Source: Candidatus Dormiibacterota bacterium (GTDB lineage: Bacteria; Chloroflexota; Dormibacteria; Dormibacterales; Dormibacteraceae). Taken from it: a stretch of DNA of 64,000 nt. The translations under genes were made by a program, and so were the position numbers. The notes under the pieces are model-generated. The model was not told the DNA's origin. It was given only the letters and a program-made list of their open reading frames with translations, and made no database searches. Positions 46,971-55,053 of this stretch are shown one piece after another. Within the stretch, counting starts at the first letter, position 1, and each line of letters begins with the position of its first letter. The stretch lies in contig PNAG01000011.1 in the NCBI GenBank assembly GCA_003169845.1, forward strand, positions 29,042 through 93,041. The letters are read 5' to 3'.

Positions 46971-48256
46971 CCCCAGGAACCCGAGTGCTGGTGCTCAACC
47001 TTCGCGACATCGCAAATCCTTCCGCAGGTGGGGCCGAGCAGCATCTCCACGCACTGTTCCGCCGCCTGGCCGCTCGCGGACATCGGATCACGCTCTACTG
47101 CGGTGGCTATCACGGGGCCCGCCGGCACGAGACGATTGACGGGATCGAAATTCACCGCAGAGGGAATCGCTTCACGACGGCGGTGTGGTCGACGATCAAT
47201 TACCTCCGCCATCGCGACGACTTCGACGTCATCGTGGACTACACGGGCCAACTTCACTTCCTGACGCCGCTCTATGTTCGCCAGCCGAGAATCGCCGTGG
47301 CAATGCACGTGGTTGGTGACGTCTACCGCAACGATCTTCCGTTTCCGACAGGCCAGCTGCTGGCGTGGTGGGAAACGTTCAGCCTCGCTCACTTTTACGA
47401 CAAAGAGCGTTTCATCGCCATCTCCCAGAGCACGGCCGACGAGCTGGCGGCGCACGGCATCCAGTCAGGTCAGATTCAACTCATCCACTGCGGACGCCAC
47501 GAACCGATACCGCAACCATCGGTGGCGAAGACTTCGTACCCGTCGCTCCTCTATTACGGTCGGTTGAAGCGATACAAGCGTGTGGACATGTTGCTGAAGG
47601 CGCTGTCGGAGATTCGCCGCGAAATCCCCGAGGCGCGCCTGCACGTCGTCGGCGCGGGCAGCGAGCTGGAGAGTCTGCGGCGCCTGGCCAAGGATCTCGG
47701 CTGTGGTGACGCGATCACGTTTCACGGCTACCTGCCCGACGCCGAGCGCTGGGATGTGGTGGCGTCCTGCTGGGTCAACGTCCAGCCCTCGTTGAAAGAA
47801 GGTTGGGGACTCACTGTCCTCGAGGCCGCCCAGTGTGGAGTGCCGACGGTCGCCTCGCGGGTGGCAGGCCTCCGCGACGCGATCCTCGAAGGGGAGACCG
47901 GCGAGCTGTTCGATCGCGCCGACACCGGGGAGCTGGTCCGCAAGGTCACCGGCCTCCTGCGCAACAGTGCGCAGCGCGAAGCGCTCGGAGCCAGGGCGCG
48001 CGAGTGGTCGAACAGCTTCTCCTGGGATACCGCCAGCCAGGAGCTCGAACAGTTGATTGACACGGCCACGTCGGCGAACCCCCTCGCCGCGCCGGGCGAG
48101 GCAGGAGAGCTAGGGCACTCGGAAATAGCTCGGAGGGCACCCGGCGCAGTTGGTGGACGTGTAGATCTGATAGTCGATCACGAGCCACAGGATGACCACC
48201 GCGCCCAGCACGAGCACCACCCAGCGCCGGTCGAAGCGGGCAGCGAGCCCGCCTAG
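46967..48256 (+). CDS. Glycosyltransferase family 4 (GT-B)
   Basis: 'NPSAGGAEQHLHALFRRLAARGHRITLYCGGYHG...LLYYGRLKRYKRVDMLLKAL...PSLKEGWGLTVLEAAQCGVPTVASRVAGLRDAI'; overlaps MT by 4 nt. Confidence 0.93.
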   Translation: MTPGTRVLVLNLRDIANPSAGGAEQHLHALFRRLAARGHRITLYCGGYHGARRHETIDGIEIHRRGNRFTTAVWSTINYLRHRDDFDVIVDYTGQLHFLTPLYVRQPRIAVAMHVVGDVYRNDLPFPTGQLLAWWETFSLAHFYDKERFIAISQSTADELAAHGIQSGQIQLIHCGRHEPIPQPSVAKTSYPSLLYYGRLKRYKRVDMLLKALSEIRREIPEARLHVVGAGSELESLRRLAKDLGCGDAITFHGYLPDAERWDVVASCWVNVQPSLKEGWGLTVLEAAQCGVPTVASRVAGLRDAILEGETGELFDRADTGELVRKVTGLLRNSAQREALGARAREWSNSFSWDTASQELEQLIDTATSANPLAAPGEAGELGHSEIARRAPGAVGGRVDLIVDHEPQDDHRAQHEHHPAPVEAGSEPA

Positions 48257-49489
48257 CAACAACACCATCGGCGCGGCGAACACGTAGACCTCGCGGAGGT
48301 CGGTCGACCAGAACCGATTGAGAGACACGTCGAGGCCGATGATCCCAGTGACCACTCCGGCGATGGCGAGCAGCGCGAGCAACGCCGGGCGCCATATGTC
48401 CGTGCCGCGCCGCCGGAGTGCATACAAAGCCCAGCCCAGGGCAGCCACGGTCACCGCGCCCGCCACCACGAGGCCGACTTTCATGATCTCGGTGCGCGGA
48501 GAGATCGCGTAGCACTGCGGCGTGCAGGCTCCGCTCGAGCCCACCCACTCGAACGGCAAGACGAAGTTGACCCACAACGCGCGGACGAACGCGTTCCAGA
48601 CTGCTGCCGAGTTGGGAGGAGCGCAGTTGCAGATAGCCACGTTGAGGTGGGTGGTCACCCAGGGGAGGGGGGAGTGATAGACGGCCAGCGACCACACCAG
48701 CCACGGCAGCATCGTGATCGTAAAACCGGCCGCGCCAGGAAGGAGCCGTGGCCGTATGCCGCCTGCGCGCGTCGCCCAGGCGGCGAGAACGCTCGGGCCG
48801 GCGCCCAGGACCGTGATCTTGGTCATCACGGCGATGCCCAGCAGAGCGCCTTCCGCCAGTGCCTGCCGCCCAGGGCTGGTCTTTCCTTTCTGGAGCAGGA
48901 GCGCAAACAGCGCGGCGAGGAGCAACGCGGCAAGGACCTGGTTGGTGACCTGGCTGTGCCGCATGCTGACGCCGGGCATCAGCAGAAACGTCAGTGGGGC
49001 GAGAGCCGCGACCTCCGGGCGGGCTGAAAACAACCAACGCAGCATCAGCATGAGGACCAGCAAGAGCCCAGCCGAATACAGGACGTTCTGCAACCGCAAC
49101 GCATAGATCGCGACCCGTGCGTCTCGGTGAAAGATCACGTACACCGGCGCGGCGGCGATGTAATAGACCGGGAATTGCACCGCTTCGTAGTCGAAATAGA
49201 CGACGGCGGGCAGATTGAAGTGGGTCGTGTCGAATGGACCCGGATACTCGTGCAGGTAGACGGCCAGCAGCGTGGGATCGATGCGCGCGGAGCCGTAGAC
49301 CGGCAGGTGACCCGTTTCGGCGATCGTGCGCACATAGTCGGTGTGCTCCAGCTCGTCGACCGGCGAGAAGATCGGCTCGCGAAACACGAGGTAGGTCTGA
49401 ATTGCCACCAGGGCGAGGACTGGCAGCAGCCACCATGCCGCGGATCGGAGTCGTGACGAGCGACTGGCCTCAGCCACTGCCGGAACCAC
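48110..49489 (-). CDS. Polytopic membrane glycosyltransferase-like protein (GT-C/DUF2142-like)
   Basis: Many TM segments; first loop 'FSPVDELEHTDYVRTIAETGHLPVYG' typical of GT-C acidic first loop. Confidence 0.7.
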   Translation of the reverse strand: MVPAVAEASRSSRLRSAAWWLLPVLALVAIQTYLVFREPIFSPVDELEHTDYVRTIAETGHLPVYGSARIDPTLLAVYLHEYPGPFDTTHFNLPAVVYFDYEAVQFPVYYIAAAPVYVIFHRDARVAIYALRLQNVLYSAGLLLVLMLMLRWLFSARPEVAALAPLTFLLMPGVSMRHSQVTNQVLAALLLAALFALLLQKGKTSPGRQALAEGALLGIAVMTKITVLGAGPSVLAAWATRAGGIRPRLLPGAAGFTITMLPWLVWSLAVYHSPLPWVTTHLNVAICNCAPPNSAAVWNAFVRALWVNFVLPFEWVGSSGACTPQCYAISPRTEIMKVGLVVAGAVTVAALGWALYALRRRGTDIWRPALLALLAIAGVVTGIIGLDVSLNRFWSTDLREVYVFAAPMVLLLGGLAARFDRRWVVLVLGAVVILWLVIDYQIYTSTNCAGCPPSYFRVP

Positions 49490-49536
49490 CTTCAGCGAAA
49501 CCTTCCCGCGCTCAGAAGGCGATCTGGGGTCGCTGG

Positions 49537-50866
49537 CTAAGAGCTCCCGTTGTAGCTCATGAAGGTGTTGGCGTTCGACTCATTCACGATCACCGAGACC
49601 ACACCTCCCGATGAGTTCGTGATCACAGCCGTGGCGCGAGTACCGCCGGGCAGCCCCCCGACGGGTTGATAGAGACCCCAGAAAGCATTGACGGCGAGGG
49701 TGTTCGTCTGCGGCGTCCCGACCACGGTGCCGGCGGTCGTGTCGTAGTAGGTGACGGTCACGGTCGTGGGGGTGCTGCCGGTGTTCATGATTCCCTCGCC
49801 GGTACTCCATCCGTCCGGCCCGGTGCTCTCCACCAGGGGAAGCTCGATGGTGGCGGCCCCACCGAGCGAGGTGTTGTAGGCCGTCGATTGAAAGGCTGGG
49901 CCGGCCCCGGGGGCGACCTCGTTGACGATCGCCGCCAGCGCCGCGCCGGTCGACGGGGCTGTGATCACCGCGGTGTAAGCCCCGTCAGCCGGGATATCCG
50001 TGCCCTGATAAACGCCCAGGTAGCCGTTGGCCGCGATGTTGAAAGTCTTGATGGTCGCCGTTCCCGTCGAGTCGTAGTAGGTGATCGTCACGGGGCTGGC
50101 GAGGGCGGTGGTGTTCTGGATGCCCATGCCGGTGTTGAAGCCGCCGTAGGCGTTGCGCAGAGCCACCGGCGCGTAAAGGGTCGTGCGGGCGGCGGAGATG
50201 GCGTCGTACGAGCTGAACTGAGCACCCGGCCCAGTCTCGTTGACCACAGCCGCCAGTGGCTGTGAGGCGTCGCTCGAGATGGTCGCGGTGCCGGCGAACC
50301 CGGCGGGAAGGTTGGCGTCAGTCCCCGATCCCGAGTTTCCGCTGTAGACCCCTCGATAGGCACCGGGCGCCACGCCTGTCAATGACTGGGGAGTGCCCTG
50401 GACCGCCCCGGTGGCATCCCTGTACGTGATGGTGATGTTGGCGGCGGTCGTCCCCAGGTTGATCAGGCCGATGCCCGTCGTGTAGCCGCCGTAAGCCGCG
50501 CTGGCGATCGCCGGCGCGTAGATCGTGGGGGCCACCGCGGATGGGAAGGCGATACCCGTATAACTTGTCGCGTCACCGGTGCCGCCGGGCGGAAACTCAT
50601 TGACGAATCCGGTCAACGGCTGATCGCTGTACACGAGGGCCGACCCGGCCTGGCCGCTGGCGAATGAGTGGCCGTTGTCCTGGCGGATGATGGCTGCACC
50701 CTTGGGTGCGATGGTCGCGCTGTCGCCGGCGCCGACCGGGTTGCCAGACTGGTCGAAGTAGCCCACGACGACGTTGGCCGTGCCGGAGCCGACGTTCTGC
50801 AGGTACGTGGCTGTGGTGTAGCCGCCATATGCGCCGTTGGCCATCGCCGGCAGCGCGATGAGCGCC
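49537..50866 (-). repeat. YGGY module, copy 5
   Basis: ALPAMANGAYGGYTTATYLQN ... FMSYNGSS*. Confidence 0.87.
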
Positions 50867-51588
50867 GGTTGCTGGACGTAAAAGCCTCCGTCGAACGAGC
50901 TCAGCAACGCCCCGGTTGTATGCGGAAAGCTGGCGTCGAACTGAGGCGCCGGCGCGGCGTACGTGGTGCTGGCGGGCGGCGCTGCCTGCATCAGGAGGTT
51001 GGCACGGAAGTCACCCATAACGCGAACGACGGCCCCGGCGCCCGAGATCCCAAGACCAGCGGCGTCGGTCAGTGCAATCGGGGCTGTGCCGGCGCTGTTG
51101 GTGACCGTGAGCGTGAAGTGGGTGCTCCAGGTGCCGCCGTTGAACGGCGCGGTTCCGGTCCAGTAGGCCTTGCCGATCGCGAGGTCAGGTTGGCTCGTGT
51201 TGTAGCTGAGGGCCTCTCCGTCGATCGCGTCGACGGTGCCGTCGAAGGCAAGGTCGATCGGGCCGGGGTCACCGACCGTGGACGGACTTGGTCCCCAGTA
51301 CATGGCCTGCTCGAGCTTGAGGTTCATGCCGGTGAAGGTCCAGGTCTCGCCGCCGGCGGTGACCATGTTGGTTCCGGTGGGGGTCAGCGTGACGCCACCG
51401 GGAGGCGTTGTGACCGCCGGATTGATGGTGGCGGTCAGCGGTGCCGACAGGGTGACGGGCCGTGATACCGCTTTCGCCGCCGTACGTGGTGCGGCCTGGC
51501 CCGAGGCGAACGTCGAGTCGGTGGCGAGCAGCAGGAGCAGAACAACCGCTGCTCCCGCGGCGACACCGATTCGATTCAGCGCGGGCAC
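49537..51588 (-). CDS. Secreted protein with novel N-terminal domain and YGGY module
   Basis: Signal peptide; uncharacterised N-domain 'GGVTLTPTGTNMVTAGGETWTFTGMNLKLEQAMYWGPSPS...'; module 49537..~50866. Confidence 0.82.
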   Translation of the reverse strand: MPALNRIGVAAGAAVVLLLLLATDSTFASGQAAPRTAAKAVSRPVTLSAPLTATINPAVTTPPGGVTLTPTGTNMVTAGGETWTFTGMNLKLEQAMYWGPSPSTVGDPGPIDLAFDGTVDAIDGEALSYNTSQPDLAIGKAYWTGTAPFNGGTWSTHFTLTVTNSAGTAPIALTDAAGLGISGAGAVVRVMGDFRANLLMQAAPPASTTYAAPAPQFDASFPHTTGALLSSFDGGFYVQQPALIALPAMANGAYGGYTTATYLQNVGSGTANVVVGYFDQSGNPVGAGDSATIAPKGAAIIRQDNGHSFASGQAGSALVYSDQPLTGFVNEFPPGGTGDATSYTGIAFPSAVAPTIYAPAIASAAYGGYTTGIGLINLGTTAANITITYRDATGAVQGTPQSLTGVAPGAYRGVYSGNSGSGTDANLPAGFAGTATISSDASQPLAAVVNETGPGAQFSSYDAISAARTTLYAPVALRNAYGGFNTGMGIQNTTALASPVTITYYDSTGTATIKTFNIAANGYLGVYQGTDIPADGAYTAVITAPSTGAALAAIVNEVAPGAGPAFQSTAYNTSLGGAATIELPLVESTGPDGWSTGEGIMNTGSTPTTVTVTYYDTTAGTVVGTPQTNTLAVNAFWGLYQPVGGLPGGTRATAVITNSSGGVVSVIVNESNANTFMSYNGSS

Positions 51589-51619
51589 GTGCGAAGTATA
51601 GATGTGACCAGAGTCACCA

Positions 51620-52390
51620 TCACGTCGCGCTCGATCGAGTCAGCGGCGAACCGTCGGGCAGGAGGAAGAACGAGAGGAAGGCAACCTGCCCCGAGTCGGA
51701 GTTCAAGACCTGGACCGCCGAGCCTTCGAGAAGGTAGGCCACTTTCCCCCGGCTCAGCTGCTGTGACCCTTTCAACGCGTCGGCCCGGACCTCGGTAGTC
51801 CCATCGACGCCGAGAAACAACTCAACGCCATTCGGTCGGTATGCCTCTGACCTGCCTCCGCCCTGCAACGCCGTTCGCTGCAGCGCCTCCGCCTGATTGA
51901 TTTGAGGCAAAGGCGGCAGGTCATCGGTCGCGAAAATGCGCGTCGCTCCCGCCAGGGGTGCCGGACCTCCACGGTCGGCCGCGGTTTGCACGGTGATGAA
52001 GTACCACTCGGCGCCGGTCGTCCCGGGGTTGGCCAGCTGTGCCGGTCCGGGCAGGAGGAACGCGGCCTCGCCGGCTTTCAGTTCTTTCGGCGCGGCTCCC
52101 GAAATGCCGGCGGCGCCAGTGACCACATAAAGAATGCCGGCGGTTGAAGGGCTCTGGACGGCGGTGCCGGCCGGGGCTGTCAGGTCGGAAACGCTGATGA
52201 ACACGGTTCCGGCAGGCAGCGCCGCCACGACGCCGCGAGCCACCAACGTAGTGGTGGCCCGATACGAGGTCGGAGGTGGTGGGTGGCTTGATTGAGCGCC
52301 TGCGCTGGTTGGGTGCGAGCCGCCGCCACTGGACCCGCAAGCCATCGCGAGGCTGGCGGCGACGGCGACCAAACGGTGAGATCCTCGCAT
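51620..52390 (-). CDS. Cupin-like lipoprotein
   Basis: Lipobox-like SLAMAC; 'GILYVVTGAAGISGAAPKELKAGEAAFLLPG' and 'GVELFLGVDGTTEVRADALKGSQQLSRGKVAYLLEG' cupin-like halves. Confidence 0.7.
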   Translation of the reverse strand: MRGSHRLVAVAASLAMACGSSGGGSHPTSAGAQSSHPPPPTSYRATTTLVARGVVAALPAGTVFISVSDLTAPAGTAVQSPSTAGILYVVTGAAGISGAAPKELKAGEAAFLLPGPAQLANPGTTGAEWYFITVQTAADRGGPAPLAGATRIFATDDLPPLPQINQAEALQRTALQGGGRSEAYRPNGVELFLGVDGTTEVRADALKGSQQLSRGKVAYLLEGSAVQVLNSDSGQVAFLSFFLLPDGSPLTRSSAT

Positions 52391-52493
52391 GACGTCGCCG
52401 AAGGCTACAACGTTCTCGGACCTCCGTGGCTCGCGAGGGCGCCCGCCAGGTGATCCCGGCTGGCGCTCGTATTAAATGACGCGCGATGTTCGG

Positions 52494-53795
52494 CTACTGG
52501 CCGTTGTAGCTCATCAATGAGCTCGCGCTCTGCTCGTTGCAGATCGCTGCCAGAGCTGCCGGGCCCGTGAGCCAGGCGGTGGCGCGCTTGCCCGCCGGAA
52601 GGTCTGAAGGGGTATAGCGGCCGAGGTAGGCGTGCGCAGCCAGGGTGAGCGACGTCGACGAGATGAGGACGCCCGTCTGGGCGTCGAAGTAGACGAGCGT
52701 GAACGTCACTGCGGCGTTCGTGACGTTCACGATGCCGAGTCCTGTGCTCCAGCCGTCCGATCCGGCGTTTTCGACGAGCGCCAAGCTCAGCCAGCCCGAG
52801 GCGGTGGGCTCGCCGTTATACGAGGTTGACTGCATTCCGCCCGGGGCGGTCTCGTTCACGATGGCGGCAATGCCCACCGTGCCCGTGATGGCCGCTGTGT
52901 ATCCGGTGGCGCTGGCGGGCGGGCCATCCGTTCCGCCTTGATAGATGGCTAGGTAGCCGTTGGCCGCGATGGGTTTGGTGACTGAAGCGGCGCTAACGCC
53001 TGAACCGTCGTAGTAGGTGACCGTGACCATGCCGGCCGTGCCGGTCGTGTTCTGGATGCCCATGCCGGTCGTGTATCCGCCGTAGGCGTTGTTGAGGGCG
53101 GCCGCGGCGTAGAGCGTCGAAGCGCCGGCTGAAACTGCGTCGTAGGAGCTGAACTGTCCGCCAGGTCCGACCTCGTTGACGATCCCCGCCAGCACACCAC
53201 CGTCGCTTGCGATGGTGGCTGTGCCGGCGAAGCCACTGGGCAAGGCGAGAGTGCTGTCGCCGCTGAACAGGCCGGCGTAACCGTGAGCGGGCAGAGTAAC
53301 GGATTGCATTTTCACCGCCGTACCCGACTGGTCTCTGTAGGTCACGGTCGCCGTGGTCATGGTGGCGCTCGTGTTGTTCAGCCCAACGCCCGTGGTGTAG
53401 CCGCCATAAGCGTTGTTGACGATCGCGGGGGCAAACAGCGTCGTGCCGCCGCCCACCGGCATCTGGATGGACGTGTAGCTGCTGCCATCCATGCCTCCAG
53501 GCGCGAACTCATTCACAAAAATGGCGACTTCCGTGTTGCTTGTCACCTGGCCCCAGCCCGCGACCCCAGGCATGAAGGAGTTGCCGTTGTCTTGCCTCAC
53601 CGTCCACTCGCCCCAGAACGGGATGCCCGCGCTGGGCGTCACATCGCCGGCACCCGTCAGAGTGCCATTCGAGTCGAAGTACTGGATCGACACGTGGGCC
53701 GCCAGAGCTGAGTGGCTCACATCTTCGATATAGATCGCGGTTGTATAGCCGCCGTAGGCGGAGTTCATGAGAGCCGGCAGCACGGCGGACAGCCC
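52494..53795 (-). repeat. YGGY module, copy 6
   Basis: VLPALMNSAYGGYTTAIYIED ... SDGWSTGLGIVN ... LMSYNGQ*. Confidence 0.87.
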
Positions 53796-53903
53796 GTTCA
53801 CCCCGGTGAGGTGGGGTCTGCCCTGGGCCGCGACCGGTGAAGCGATCAGGGTCAACGCAGTCGCCAACATCAACGAAGCAGAGCGCAAGCGCATCAGTGC
53901 CAC
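52494..53903 (-). CDS. Secreted protein consisting of a signal peptide plus a bare YGGY module
   Basis: Signal peptide 'LMLATALTLIASPVAAQG' followed within ~15 aa by ALMNSAYGGYTTAIYIED; four units; ends LMSYNGQ*. Confidence 0.87.
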   Translation of the reverse strand: MALMRLRSASLMLATALTLIASPVAAQGRPHLTGVNGLSAVLPALMNSAYGGYTTAIYIEDVSHSALAAHVSIQYFDSNGTLTGAGDVTPSAGIPFWGEWTVRQDNGNSFMPGVAGWGQVTSNTEVAIFVNEFAPGGMDGSSYTSIQMPVGGGTTLFAPAIVNNAYGGYTTGVGLNNTSATMTTATVTYRDQSGTAVKMQSVTLPAHGYAGLFSGDSTLALPSGFAGTATIASDGGVLAGIVNEVGPGGQFSSYDAVSAGASTLYAAAALNNAYGGYTTGMGIQNTTGTAGMVTVTYYDGSGVSAASVTKPIAANGYLAIYQGGTDGPPASATGYTAAITGTVGIAAIVNETAPGGMQSTSYNGEPTASGWLSLALVENAGSDGWSTGLGIVNVTNAAVTFTLVYFDAQTGVLISSTSLTLAAHAYLGRYTPSDLPAGKRATAWLTGPAALAAICNEQSASSLMSYNGQ

Positions 53904-53995
53904 CTCCTCAGGTGAAGGTCAGGGTCACTGTGAGTACGGCGGGCGGTTACAGTCGAAGAACGAGCTCACGCGCCTGCACCTAGAATCGCGTCTCG

Positions 53996-55009
53996 ATGAG
54001 GCGCCACCTGCTCTCGGCTCTCATCTGCCCGCGCTGTGGGGCCCACCCGATGCGTGCCGCCGGCGCCGAGGACGTGATCGACGAGGGTTGGGTGGAGTGT
54101 CCGGAGGGCCACCGGCTGGAGGTGCGCCGGGGCGTGCTTCACACGCTGGACGAGCTGACGCCTCAGATCGCGGGCCAGCTGGACGAGAACGCCCGCGAAA
54201 GGCGAGGCGAGCTCACTGACGCTGAGAAGGACGCCTACCGGCGAAACATCAGCCGGATTGGAATCGCAACCTACAACCGACTGATCCGAGACAACGCCCG
54301 CGCTGCGCTCGACGCGATCAGCATCCAGGGAGGCCGGAGCCTGGACCTAGGCGGCGGCAGCGGCTGGCTGGCGGCCGAGCTGGGCCATCGTGGCTTCGAG
54401 GCGGTCTCTCTTGATATCGAGGACCCTCATGAGCGTCTGGCTCAAATCGAGGGCGGCGCCGCCGGCAGGGACTTTGAGCTCGTCACGGATGTGCTGGATG
54501 CACCAGGACGCGAAGCCGTCGACTATGTCGTCGGCGACATGGAGCAGCTGCCTTTTGCCGATAGCGCCTTCGACCTCGTGACCACCTCGGCCGCGCTCCA
54601 CCACTCTTCGGACCCGGTGCGGACGCTTCGGCATGCGGCCAGGGTCCTTCGGCCCGGCGGTGTGCTCCTGGCCCTGAACGAGCCGGCGAAGGGGGTTTTT
54701 CGCGATGAGTCGCCGATCCTCGGCGGCAGGGGAGAGGCCGCCGGTGAGCACCTGTACTGGGCTCGGACGTATGTGGGTTTCTTTCGCGCGGCAGGCCTCG
54801 AGCCGCGGTTGCACTTCCCGGGTTGGATCGACCGCACGCTCCGCGAAAGAAACTGGTCGGGCGTCGTCTACTACCGCAGGCTGCTTCCTCTGGCCGGTTG
54901 GGTGTGGTCGGCGCCCATGGTGCGAACCCTGGCGCGCGGGCCGCTCCTGCGGCCGGCCATCGATCTCTTCGGACTCACGCTGATCTGCGAGGCGCGCAAA
55001 CCGGCCTGA
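53996..55009 (+). CDS. SAM-dependent methyltransferase with N-terminal zinc-ribbon/Trm112-like segment
   Basis: 'LLSALICPRCGAHPM...VECPEGHRLEVRRGVLHTL' and 'SLDLGGGSGWLAAELGHRGFEAVSLDIED...FDLVTTSAALHHSSDPVRTLRHAARVLRPGGVLLALNEP'. Confidence 0.88.
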   Translation: MRRHLLSALICPRCGAHPMRAAGAEDVIDEGWVECPEGHRLEVRRGVLHTLDELTPQIAGQLDENARERRGELTDAEKDAYRRNISRIGIATYNRLIRDNARAALDAISIQGGRSLDLGGGSGWLAAELGHRGFEAVSLDIEDPHERLAQIEGGAAGRDFELVTDVLDAPGREAVDYVVGDMEQLPFADSAFDLVTTSAALHHSSDPVRTLRHAARVLRPGGVLLALNEPAKGVFRDESPILGGRGEAAGEHLYWARTYVGFFRAAGLEPRLHFPGWIDRTLRERNWSGVVYYRRLLPLAGWVWSAPMVRTLARGPLLRPAIDLFGLTLICEARKPA

Positions 55010-55053
55010 CGTTTTGTCGTAATTGGTTCGCGGCCGGCTTGGTGGGAGATAAG

